From JAAOZP01 sp964616835 (GTDB lineage Archaea; Thermoproteota; EX4484-205; JAAOZP01), in contig CAZTSG010000010.1 in NCBI GenBank assembly GCA_964616835.1, positions 1 through 33,037 of the forward strand: a DNA stretch of 33,037 nt. The letters run 5' to 3'. Every line of letters begins with the position of its first letter. Positions within the stretch are counted from its first letter, which is position 1. Both the position numbers and the translations under genes were made by a program. Below the pieces are notes generated by a model that saw only the letters and a program-made list of their open reading frames with translations, was not told the origin of the DNA and ran no database searches. Positions 16,268-23,360 of the stretch are shown here, piece by piece.

Positions 16268-16584
16268 GTTAACCAACCCCACGCGGCGAATAGAAGAGTG
16301 ATTAGAAGAAGTAGAGTAAGGATCTTCAGCCTTTTCCGCATGCTTCTTATTTTTCCATCCATCCAGTTTATTCTGTCTAAAATGTCGAACGCAGTACTCC
16401 TATCCAAGTATATGTATTCTCCAGAGGTTTTCTTAGAGTATGCAAATTCTAGAAAACCCGTGAATGAGTTTTTTCCACTTTCCACAGATTCCTCCCAAGA
16501 AAGAGTTTCCCCGCGTCTCTCCACTTTTATGTTCGTAGACTTCTCTTCTAAAAACCTTTTGAAACTCTCATTTTCCAGCATCAT
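16264..16584 (-). CDS. Tail-anchored small protein of MoxR/VWA operon, 106 aa
   Basis: I find no known domain. Residues 1-85 are charged and soluble-looking (basic patch RSMRKRLK just before the membrane), and residues about 87-105 are a single hydrophobic helix at the very C-terminus ending WGWLT. This is a classic tail-anchor layout with the bulk of the protein in the cytoplasm. Its stop codon overlaps the MoxR start (ATGA), so it is the first gene of the coupled set. A BoxA centred 27 bases upstream of ATG 16584 suggests its own leaderless start. The simplest reading is a membrane tether or adaptor for the ATPase and VWA protein. This is inference from gene order and topology. Confidence 0.6.
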   Translation of the reverse strand: MMLENESFKRFLEEKSTNIKVERRGETLSWEESVESGKNSFTGFLEFAYSKKTSGEYIYLDRSTAFDILDRINWMDGKIRSMRKRLKILTLLLLITLLFAAWGWLT

Positions 16585-16606
16585 CAGTAGTTGATTTCAC
16601 AATGGT

Positions 16607-16615
16607 CTTTTAAGC
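16607..16615 (-). promoter_or_regulatory. BoxA promoter for tail-anchor/MoxR/VWA operon
   Basis: On the minus strand this reads GCTTAAAAG, centred 27 bases from the ATG at 16584. The 67-base gap to the preceding gene shows no ribosome-binding site, so a separate leaderless start is likely even though the upstream gene could also read through. Confidence 0.5.
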
Positions 16616-16651
16616 ATTTACCGATACTTTTTCAAATAGAAAACTGGATTT

Positions 16652-18055
16652 TTAAGGACCGTAGATTGAATCAAGCCAGAGTTTCTCATGGTCACATTCA
16701 GGCTTCCAAACGCATTTCATTTGTGGAGCCCTTCTGAAGGGGCAGCGTATTGCATTTTCTACAGCCTTCTTCAAATCTCCTCCTTTCTCAAGAGTGTTCA
16801 GCATAGCGTTTAAAACGTTTAATGTAATGTTCAAATCCGCGAAGAAAGATGAGAAAAGCATCGCATCCTCCTTATTATATGAAAAACCGTTTACGTGGAT
16901 GAAGTATACAGGAGGCTGGCCGGGAGCAATGCTTTGACTGAAAATAGTTTGCGAGAAATTGTCACACATGTTCTGCAGTTCAGAAGGAACCTTAACGCTT
17001 TCTATCTTACTTCTTATGTATTTCAGTCTCTCGGAGGGCCTACCCTTCTTACATATTCCTAGAGCATCGTCAATTATTCTAAGCAGGCGCTCCTTGTGCT
17101 TAACCAAATCCTCATAGTCGAAGACATTATACTCGAAAACTAGTTCCAAACGGTCTCCCCCGCCCTCCGCCTCTTTTTCAACCATAGCCAGAACCTTCAC
17201 TTTATTCTCTTGCTTAGCAATCTTATTGGCTAGGGATAGAAGGCCTTGGGCTCCCAGGTCTGTAAGGTAGCTTGCGTAAAGCATTAAATTAAAGTAAGAG
17301 TCTGGAAGTATTTCGCTTAGGCTAGAAGCAAGCTCGATCGACTCCCAGTAAAGAGATTTCGCAGGAGCCCCAGTAAGCATCTTCATGACTCTAGTATTGA
17401 TATTGCTGCGAACACTTTCCTTTACGGTATCTCTAAGTTTCTTGACCTCAGGTTTTTCCAATGCTAGCAACTGGTTTAACAGCGATATGGATTCTAATAG
17501 GATAAGCCTATCCTCATCGATTTTTAATGGCAAGTAGGGGATCGATTCTCTCATATTGACGAGTATATTCTTGAATTCCATGCTTTCAACAAGCAGGCTT
17601 TCAGACTTTCCTATTCCTGACCTTACTAATGATTCTATACCCTGACTTATACTAGTTTTAAGCACCGACATTAAAGCATAGATTGCCAGCTCCGCGTCTA
17701 CATACCTACGCATAACTTCAAGGTGGCTCAACTGGCGTATGTGTGCTACTCCATGTATTCCGCTGGAGTAAGAGGCCAAGAGTACTAGAGGATTGCCAGT
17801 CAGCGTAACCGTAGTGTCATCTACGGGAACTATCTTTATTTCTTTAAGTGCTCCAGTAGGCTCAGTTTTCTTAGTAGAAATATCCAGAACGAATAATGGG
17901 GGCATGAATAGTTTCTCATGCTCAGTTTCTAGAAAATCTTTAAATATATCTTCAAACATATTAATATCTTGACCCAATTCACCAGCACCTTCACTAAGCT
18001 CTAATTCAGGTACTCTCCACTTTAGGATAATGGGGGATCCTTGGGGGGGGTCCAT
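16652..18055 (-). CDS. Unknown 467-aa protein next to MoxR/VWA operon, C-terminal cysteine motif
   Basis: I do not recognise this family. It is soluble with no signal peptide. The first 130 residues mix strands and loops, while 130-290 are largely helical with several leucine-rich helices. The C-terminal end has three cysteines plus a histidine, C438-x9-C448-x5-C454-x-H456, and further cysteines occur at 335 and 364; these could form a metal site. The ATG at 18055 follows a GAGGT ribosome-binding site and a BoxA-like CTTAAATATC near 18087-18096. It is transcribed in the same direction as the tail-anchor/MoxR/VWA genes, 67 bases upstream. A role as substrate, scaffold or regulator of that machine is possible but unproven. 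Confidence 0.6.
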   Translation of the reverse strand: MDPPQGSPIILKWRVPELELSEGAGELGQDINMFEDIFKDFLETEHEKLFMPPLFVLDISTKKTEPTGALKEIKIVPVDDTTVTLTGNPLVLLASYSSGIHGVAHIRQLSHLEVMRRYVDAELAIYALMSVLKTSISQGIESLVRSGIGKSESLLVESMEFKNILVNMRESIPYLPLKIDEDRLILLESISLLNQLLALEKPEVKKLRDTVKESVRSNINTRVMKMLTGAPAKSLYWESIELASSLSEILPDSYFNLMLYASYLTDLGAQGLLSLANKIAKQENKVKVLAMVEKEAEGGGDRLELVFEYNVFDYEDLVKHKERLLRIIDDALGICKKGRPSERLKYIRSKIESVKVPSELQNMCDNFSQTIFSQSIAPGQPPVYFIHVNGFSYNKEDAMLFSSFFADLNITLNVLNAMLNTLEKGGDLKKAVENAIRCPFRRAPQMKCVWKPECDHEKLWLDSIYGP

Positions 18056-18214
18056 TCGAATTACCTCGAATAATAATTTGGCTGAGGATATTTAAGACTT
18101 TGGGTTATAGGGAAGTTAAAAAGTACTTTTCCCCATAACATGATTGTCTGAGATTTTGTAAAAACCCATGGTGGGAATGAGAGGATCAGGGGGTGTTTTT
18201 CCCCACCCTAACCT

Positions 18215-18237
18215 AATGCTTAGGATTTCTAAGCATT
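18215..18237. other. Perfect 9-bp hairpin in divergent spacer
   Basis: AATGCTTAG (18215-18223) and CTAAGCATT (18229-18237) are perfect inverted arms around the loop GATTT. It lies inside the 285-base spacer 18056-18340 between the unknown 467-aa gene and HMG-CoA reductase. Further partly paired stretches are GGTGGG near 18170 with CCCACC near 18203, and GGGAA near 18111 with TTCCC near 18129. There is no poly-T tail. It could be an operator, part of a small RNA or chance; no known RNA motif was recognised. Confidence 0.4.
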
Positions 18238-18314
18238 GTGACTCATAACTGAACTTTTTACTACATAAGACATCTCCGGTCCTAGTCGTTTTTCAACAAT
18301 TTCTTAAACAGAAC

Positions 18315-18323
18315 TTTTTTTAA
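18315..18323 (+). promoter_or_regulatory. BoxA promoter for HMG-CoA reductase
   Basis: TTTTTTTAA is centred about 22 bases before ATG 18341 and 27 bases before the second in-frame ATG at 18347. Spacing therefore favours a leaderless start at the second Met, although either is possible. Confidence 0.5.
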
Positions 18324-18340
18324 CAGCCTGCTGTAAATAA

Positions 18341-19618
18341 ATGGCCATGGTTGAAACATCGAGAATACCCGGTTTTTACAATCTTAGTATTGATGAGAGG
18401 CGTAGGAAAATAGCTGAGTTAACCGGCTTATCGGAGGATGAGACTAGCCTATTATCCAAAGAGGGGAATCTGAGTCTAGAAATAGCTGACAGGATGGTTG
18501 AAAACGTTATAGGCACCATGGCGTACCCCTTCTCGGTTGCCTTAAACTTTCTCATAGACAACAGGGAGTATATCGTGCCAATGGTAATCGAGGAGACTTC
18601 TGTAGTGGCTGCTGCAAGCAACGCGGCTAAGATGACGAGGAGCAGGGGTGGAATATTCACTGAGGCTACGGACCCGATAATGATAGGACAGGTACAGCTT
18701 ACTAAGGTAAGCGACCCGTTCTCAGCAAAGATGAAGATATTAGAGCATAAGGAGGATATATTGAAACTGGCTAACGACCAAGATCCTGTTCTATTGAAGT
18801 TTGGCGGTGGGGCGAGAGACCTTGAGGTAAGGGTGTTGGAGAGCCCAGTGGGACCGATGGTCGTGACCCACCTGCTGGTTGATGTCAGGGACGCTATGGG
18901 CGCTAACGCTGTAAACACGATGTGCGAAGCGGTCGCACCCCTAATAGAGAGGATTACCGGTGGGAAGGTCTATCTGCGGATAATATCTAACCTTGCTGAC
19001 AGGAGGCTTGTGAGAGCAAGGACAACCGTGGCTAAGGAGGAGCTTGGCGGTGAGGAGTCTGTTGACGCAATAATAACAGCATGGGCTCTCGCAGCATGCG
19101 ACCCTTACCGGGCAGCAACCCATAATAAGGGTATAATGAACGGAGTTATTGCAGTAGCACTAGCCACCGGCCAAGACCACAGGGCTATAGAGGCAGGTGC
19201 ACATGCTTACGCTGCGAGAACCGGGAGATATCTTCCTCTGAGCGTCTGGGAGAAGGATGAGAACGGCGACTTAGTCGGGACGCTTGAAATGCCCATGGCC
19301 GTTGGCCTGATAGGGGGGGCTACAAAAACCCACCCGGTGGCAAGGGTGGCGATCAAAATCCTTGGAGTCAAGACTGCGGTTGAACTGGCTAGGGTAATGG
19401 GTGCGGTTGGGCTTGCTCAAAACCTCGCTGCACTCAGAGCACTAGCCCTTGAGGGCATTCAGAAAGGACACATGAGGCTACATGCACGGAACATAGCTGT
19501 GATGGCTGGTGCTACGGGAGAACTAATTGAGAGGGTTGCTGAGCAGATGATTAAAGAGGGAGCAATAAGGTTCGACAGGGCTCAGGAACTTGTTAAAGAG
19601 TTTACTGAGAAGAAGTAG
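18341..19618 (+). CDS. mvaA: Class II hydroxymethylglutaryl-CoA reductase, 425 aa
   Basis: It reduces HMG-CoA to mevalonate, the committed step toward isoprenoid ether lipids. The length, lack of membrane segments and motifs are those of the class II (bacterial-type) enzymes. Seen in order are the ENVIG-type start of the large domain (54-58), the catalytic Glu pair at 84-85 in IEETSVVAAASNAAK, and the dinucleotide-binding helix DAMGAN (184-189). Then come Lys263 in ATHNKGIMNG, Asp279 in ATGQD and the catalytic His381 in GHMRLHARN. These correspond to the Glu/Lys/Asp/His tetrad known for Pseudomonas mevalonii HMGR. The D-x-R-D context before DAMGAN is like NADH-using class II enzymes, but cofactor choice is uncertain. 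It is a single gene whose last 17 bases overlap the convergent phosphatase gene. A start at 18347 is also possible. Confidence 0.93.
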   Translation: MAMVETSRIPGFYNLSIDERRRKIAELTGLSEDETSLLSKEGNLSLEIADRMVENVIGTMAYPFSVALNFLIDNREYIVPMVIEETSVVAAASNAAKMTRSRGGIFTEATDPIMIGQVQLTKVSDPFSAKMKILEHKEDILKLANDQDPVLLKFGGGARDLEVRVLESPVGPMVVTHLLVDVRDAMGANAVNTMCEAVAPLIERITGGKVYLRIISNLADRRLVRARTTVAKEELGGEESVDAIITAWALAACDPYRAATHNKGIMNGVIAVALATGQDHRAIEAGAHAYAARTGRYLPLSVWEKDENGDLVGTLEMPMAVGLIGGATKTHPVARVAIKILGVKTAVELARVMGAVGLAQNLAALRALALEGIQKGHMRLHARNIAVMAGATGELIERVAEQMIKEGAIRFDRAQELVKEFTEKK

Positions 19619-20105
19619 TTGGAGAACTACCTGAGCGGGCTCTGTTAGCCTCATAGTATTCGTATACTGCAGATACTTGCTCATCGACTTCTAATGCTAA
19701 AGGTATGAGCATCCTAACCCTCCTAATTGCTTCGCTCACCTCATGCCCCTTCTTAACGAGGTATGCAGCAATAACGGTGCCGGTTCTCCCTATTCCGGCA
19801 CGGCAGTGAACCAACACAGGCTTATTCTCCTTAACTTTTGCATCAATCCATTCAACCAACTTCTCCAACTGGATTAAGTTAGGAGCGTGAAAATCTTTAA
19901 TAGGACTGTAAGTGAATTCAAAACCCTTGTTCTCTAGGGCTCTGAGATAATTGTTAACGCTTCCCCAGTATCTAGCAATTTCCCAAGGTTCCGCTAAAAC
20001 CGCAACGGCTTTTACGCCAGCTCTCTTCCACGAATCGATATCTTCCGCGTTCTTAGCTATGGAGGATGCTGCGATAAAATTATTCAACATCCATGTAACA
20101 GTCAT
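19602..20105 (-). CDS. Dual-specificity / tyrosine protein phosphatase, 167 aa
   Basis: The active-site loop H100-C101-R-A-G-I-G-R107-T-G is the Cys-based phosphatase signature (nucleophile Cys101, phosphate-binding Arg107). A likely general-acid Asp71 sits in the loop IKDFHAPN about 30 residues earlier, as in compact archaeal protein tyrosine phosphatases of the Tk-PTP/SsoPTP type. The length matches that family. It starts 18 bases after the TIP49-like ATPase stop on the same strand, so the two probably share a transcript. Its 3' end overlaps HMG-CoA reductase by 17 bases. The Ser/Thr-rich C-terminal tail (SGSSPTTSS) is unusual and might be disordered. Substrate unknown. Confidence 0.88.
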   Translation of the reverse strand: MTVTWMLNNFIAASSIAKNAEDIDSWKRAGVKAVAVLAEPWEIARYWGSVNNYLRALENKGFEFTYSPIKDFHAPNLIQLEKLVEWIDAKVKENKPVLVHCRAGIGRTGTVIAAYLVKKGHEVSEAIRRVRMLIPLALEVDEQVSAVYEYYEANRARSGSSPTTSSQ

Positions 20106-20123
20106 TGCCCAGTATGCTGATTG

Positions 20124-21491
20124 TTAAAGATCTAGAAACTGCTTCTCATACTCTCTCAGGTACTCGACTGATTTCTTAACGTCGACGAAAAGCTTCGCAA
20201 CATAGCTTACATGCTCCTTCTCTATTCTATTCGCACCCTTGTCTTTAGCAAGCTCGTATGCAGGAGCCATTAGTTGAACCGCATACCTCAGACTTGTTTC
20301 AGCACCTATCTCAGTCAGATAGTCTAGGGCTTCTTGGCTTATGGGGATCTTCTCCGCCGTCGCCCTTATTTCCAGAATCTTCCTTATCTCGTCCTTGGCG
20401 TATGGCTTGGTGTTTATTATGAGCAACCTGTCGAGAAGGTCGAGGGGCATTCCATGCGGGGCTTTCATATCAGTGCCCCTCACGGTTGAGAACCCCCTGT
20501 TTGTTGCGAATATTATTATCGGCGCTAACTCCTGTTCAAGCGCCCTGTTTAGAAAGGCGAATGTTTCAACATCAAGCATGCTGCACTCGTCTATGAACAC
20601 GACTCCCGGCAGGAGCTCGCATCTCCCTTCTTGAACCAGGGTCTTAATATACTCGTCTACCTCCCTCCTCGTCTCAGGCTCTATTTCCTTCGACTCCCTG
20701 CCTCCGAAGAATATGCTGAATATGTCTCCTCCTCTCCTAGCTGCAGCCATGTCCAAGGCGTGAAGCGTAACCGGGTATATGAATTCCTTCTCCTTAAGCA
20801 CGGCTCCATTCGGAACATCGAGAACCTGGGCTGTAGAGAGATCAACCTTTTTCTCTTCAACGCTCTTCCTACTCTTTCCCAGCTTAACGATCCTCCCTCC
20901 CTCAGGGTCTATTTGGACAATGTCGCCGGTCTCTATACCCTGCTGTATCAGCTGAATAGCAAAGCTCTGGTCCATTGTTAACCTCTTAGACTCGTCAGTA
21001 GTAGCAATCTTTATCGTAGCGCCCGCAGGTATCTGCTGGTAGGGATTGTAGGGGTGTGGAGCTTTCTCTATGGAAATCTCCTTAACCTCTCCCTCGTAGA
21101 TCTTCCTTACCTCATGTATCCTCGCCCCTATGGCTTTTCTCAGAGTCTGCATCAGGAACTCTGTCTTCTTGATGTCTGTCGAGAAGATTTCGCTAGCAGC
21201 AAGAGGTACGAAGGGAACATCCCTACCGAGCTCCCTGGCTATCGCTGTAGCGATTGCCGTCTTCCCAGTGCCAGGGGGGCCTGCTAACAGTACTGCCCTG
21301 CCCGCGAATTTCCCTTCTTTTATAAGCCTCACGACTATTCCAGCAGCTTCTCTAGCCTCTATCTGGCCGACAAGCCCGCCCCCGATGGGTTTCGCCTTCA
21401 ACCCTTCTAAGCCTAGGCCGGTTATGTGAGAGTGCGCCGCAATCCTCTCCCATTCTCTCAATGATTCAGATATTTCTCTAACCCCAGCCAA
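20124..21491 (-). CDS. TIP49/RuvB-like AAA+ ATPase, 455 aa
   Basis: Archaeal counterpart of eukaryotic RuvBL1/RuvBL2 (TIP49), known as ring-forming AAA+ ATPases of chromatin-remodelling and snoRNP-assembly complexes; the archaeal role is not well defined. Visible motifs are the N-terminal AHSHITGLG (19-27), Walker A GPPGTGKT (71-78), and the large inserted domain II between about 120 and 290. Walker B VFIDE lies at 298-302, sensor 1 ATN at 329-331, the LLDRLLII segment at 352-359 and sensor 2 TSLRYA at 399-404. The length is typical. The start is TTG at 21491, with a BoxA about 25 bases upstream, so it is likely leaderless. The phosphatase gene follows after 18 bases. All ATPase residues look intact. 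Confidence 0.93.
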   Translation of the reverse strand: MAGVREISESLREWERIAAHSHITGLGLEGLKAKPIGGGLVGQIEAREAAGIVVRLIKEGKFAGRAVLLAGPPGTGKTAIATAIARELGRDVPFVPLAASEIFSTDIKKTEFLMQTLRKAIGARIHEVRKIYEGEVKEISIEKAPHPYNPYQQIPAGATIKIATTDESKRLTMDQSFAIQLIQQGIETGDIVQIDPEGGRIVKLGKSRKSVEEKKVDLSTAQVLDVPNGAVLKEKEFIYPVTLHALDMAAARRGGDIFSIFFGGRESKEIEPETRREVDEYIKTLVQEGRCELLPGVVFIDECSMLDVETFAFLNRALEQELAPIIIFATNRGFSTVRGTDMKAPHGMPLDLLDRLLIINTKPYAKDEIRKILEIRATAEKIPISQEALDYLTEIGAETSLRYAVQLMAPAYELAKDKGANRIEKEHVSYVAKLFVDVKKSVEYLREYEKQFLDL

Positions 21492-21511
21492 GGCACTTCC
21501 CCGCTAATCAG

Positions 21512-21521
21512 TTTAAAAAAG
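21512..21521 (-). promoter_or_regulatory. BoxA promoter for TIP49/phosphatase operon
   Basis: The minus strand reads CTTTTTTAAA, centred about 25 bases before the TTG start at 21491. The whole gap to the ABC transporter gene is 70 bases, so this box probably serves a separate leaderless transcript. Confidence 0.5.
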
Positions 21522-21561
21522 CGGTTTTAAAAATTTTACAGTCATCAGCCTCATAATCCTT

Positions 21562-22305
21562 CTAAACACCCTTTTCCTCTACGAATTGTAATCTGTAGAA
21601 CGCGCTGTATAATCCTCCCCTGCGCATAAGTTCTTCATGAGTACCTCTCTCCACGATAATCCCATTATTTAGAACTATTATCTCGTCGCATAAACGTATG
21701 GTGGAGAGCCTGTGAGCAATTATTATCGCCATCCTGCCTCGGAGAAGCTTCTTCAAAGCCCTCTGGATTAATAGTTCAGTATAGGGGTCTATTGAGGAGG
21801 TGGCCTCATCTAAGACAAGCAACTCAGGGTTAACTAGCAGTGTTCTTGCGAAGCTTATTAGCTGCCTCTGCCCGATCGAAATGTTTGACGAGCCTTCTCG
21901 AATCATGTAATCATAGCCGTTAGGCAGCTTCATTATGAATTCGTGAGCTCCAACTGCCTTTGCTGCTGCAACAACCTCCTCGTCAGAAGCATCTGGCCTG
22001 CCGAACCTAATATTCTCTCTCACGCTCATCGGAAACAGGAAGGAGTCTTGAAGAACTATGCTTAGCTTGGATCTCCAAGACTGTATTCTAATACGTTTCA
22101 AGTCTTGACCATTTACAAGGATTCTCCCGTCATCAGGATCGTAGAATCGAGCGAGTAGATTTATTATTGTCGACTTACCGGCGCCTGTGGGTCCCACTAT
22201 GGCCAGCTTCCTCTCACGTGTAAGTGTGAAACTGATACCTTTTAAAACGGGGACCTGAGGATCATACCCGAAGGAAACGTTTTCGAACCTGATTTCCTCT
22301 ATCAT
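21562..22305 (-). CDS. ABC exporter ATPase subunit (separate NBD), 247 aa
   Basis: A stand-alone nucleotide-binding domain of the exporter type. It has Walker A GPTGAGKS (38-45), the Q-loop at Q86, Walker B LLVLDE with catalytic Glu167 and switch His198. The ABC signature is altered: it reads NISIGQ (141-146) instead of LSGGQ. Such a divergent signature paired with an intact Walker B is the pattern of the 'canonical Glu' half of heterodimeric exporters. Its ATG overlaps the stop of the membrane-domain gene (ATGA), and the two together equal one half-transporter. The ATPase domain begins exactly where it would follow the linker in a fused protein. It acts at the cytoplasmic face; substrate unknown. 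Confidence 0.88.
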   Translation of the reverse strand: MIEEIRFENVSFGYDPQVPVLKGISFTLTRERKLAIVGPTGAGKSTIINLLARFYDPDDGRILVNGQDLKRIRIQSWRSKLSIVLQDSFLFPMSVRENIRFGRPDASDEEVVAAAKAVGAHEFIMKLPNGYDYMIREGSSNISIGQRQLISFARTLLVNPELLVLDEATSSIDPYTELLIQRALKKLLRGRMAIIIAHRLSTIRLCDEIIVLNNGIIVERGTHEELMRRGGLYSAFYRLQFVEEKGV

Positions 22306-23360
22306 TTTAACTCAACAGCTATTTCGGGAGGTGGCTCAACCACTTCTATCTCAGCGTCGATCAAGTCGAAAAGCCTTTCTACAGCAGCCATCGCAGAATT
22401 ATACTGATCTGCAACATTAACCAGATCTACGAGAGGCATGAAGTATGAGAATTGGTATTCTATGAACGCTACCAGAGTCCCTATTGTTATCGCACCGCTT
22501 CCAACAAAAATTGCCCCATACCACAGGATTAGGAGGGAGCCGATTATCCTCATCATAATGACCACCGGCTGGTATGCTGATGAAACCAGCAGGGCCCTCT
22601 TGTTCGCCTTAACATTCTCCTCCTGAGCTTCTTCAAACCTCTTCCTAGCCCTATCCTCCTGCACAAATGATTGAATAATCTTAATGCCAGAAGCATCCTC
22701 CTGCATTCTTGCAGTTAGCCCAGCTAGGGTAGAAAGCGTCTTCCTGTAAACCCTCCTCGAATACCTTCCAAGCAGCCAAACGACTACTATTGCAAGAGGG
22801 ATGAAAGACAAAGCTATTAGGGTCAGCTCAAAGTCGAGCATAAACATTATTACGAATGCACCCAGTATAGAAGATGTGTCTAAGAGTATGCTTGTAAAAC
22901 CCATTCTAAGGAATATTCTAAGATTGTTAGTATCGTTAATAGGTCTCGAGATTATTCTTCCTATCTCGCTTTCTGAAAAATATCTTAGAGAAATTACTTG
23001 AAGCTTCTCCATAATCTCGTCCCTTATTAAGGAAACAACGTTCTCGCCGACAATCCTCATTTGAAAAATCTGGACGTGTTGAAAGAGAAAGTTACATAAT
23101 ACTACAAGAGCAAATAGAGGAATCCACCAGAGAAAGTTCGTTAGCTCTCCGGTTTGTATTATCTGGTCTATTGCAACCTTATGCATATAGGGAGCTGCTA
23201 AACCTGTTAGGGAAGACAATACTATTGCGATGATAGCTATTGCGAGATTCCTCCTAAACGGCTTAACGTAATTATAGAGCCGCTTGATCAACACAGTGTC
23301 GGGCACTGTTCTCTTCCTCTCTTCCTCTTGCGCAGAGAAAGCTCGCCAGGGTCCAGACAT
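22302..23360 (-). CDS. ABC exporter membrane domain (half-transporter lacking its ATPase), 352 aa
   Basis: Six membrane helices of the ABC transporter type-1 fold are visible (about residues 35-55, 72-92, 150-170, 173-195, 258-280 and 285-305). The cytoplasmic linker DLIDAEIEVVEPPPEIA follows near the end. In normal members the ATPase domain continues from here; instead the frame stops and the ATPase begins in the -1 frame at an ATGA overlap. The sequence before the stop is GAG TTA AAA TGA, an A-rich run on which ribosomes could slip. It starts at 23360 with a one-base overlap to the preceding exporter gene (TAATG). Partner of the fused half-transporter upstream; probably a drug, lipid or peptide exporter. 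Confidence 0.85.
   Translation of the reverse strand: MSGPWRAFSAQEEERKRTVPDTVLIKRLYNYVKPFRRNLAIAIIAIVLSSLTGLAAPYMHKVAIDQIIQTGELTNFLWWIPLFALVVLCNFLFQHVQIFQMRIVGENVVSLIRDEIMEKLQVISLRYFSESEIGRIISRPINDTNNLRIFLRMGFTSILLDTSSILGAFVIMFMLDFELTLIALSFIPLAIVVVWLLGRYSRRVYRKTLSTLAGLTARMQEDASGIKIIQSFVQEDRARKRFEEAQEENVKANKRALLVSSAYQPVVIMMRIIGSLLILWYGAIFVGSGAITIGTLVAFIEYQFSYFMPLVDLVNVADQYNSAMAAVERLFDLIDAEIEVVEPPPEIAVELK

Noticed and set aside
16268..16282. GTG at 16282 as the MoxR start
   Set aside because: It would overlap the upstream gene by 19 bases; ATG 16267 gives the ATGA overlap usual for coupled genes here.
18041..18050. Run of eight G bases near the start of the 467-aa gene as a possible frameshift
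   Set aside because: The frame is open through it, and a promoter and ribosome site lie properly upstream, so there is no sign of a broken start.
18376..18918. 180-codon open frame on the minus strand
   Set aside because: It lies antisense inside HMG-CoA reductase, whose motifs are unmistakable on the plus strand.
19602..19618. Convergent 17-base overlaps at 1199-1215 and 19602-19618 as a special element
   Set aside because: Equal lengths appear coincidental; the two overlaps share no sequence and simply reflect compact gene ends.
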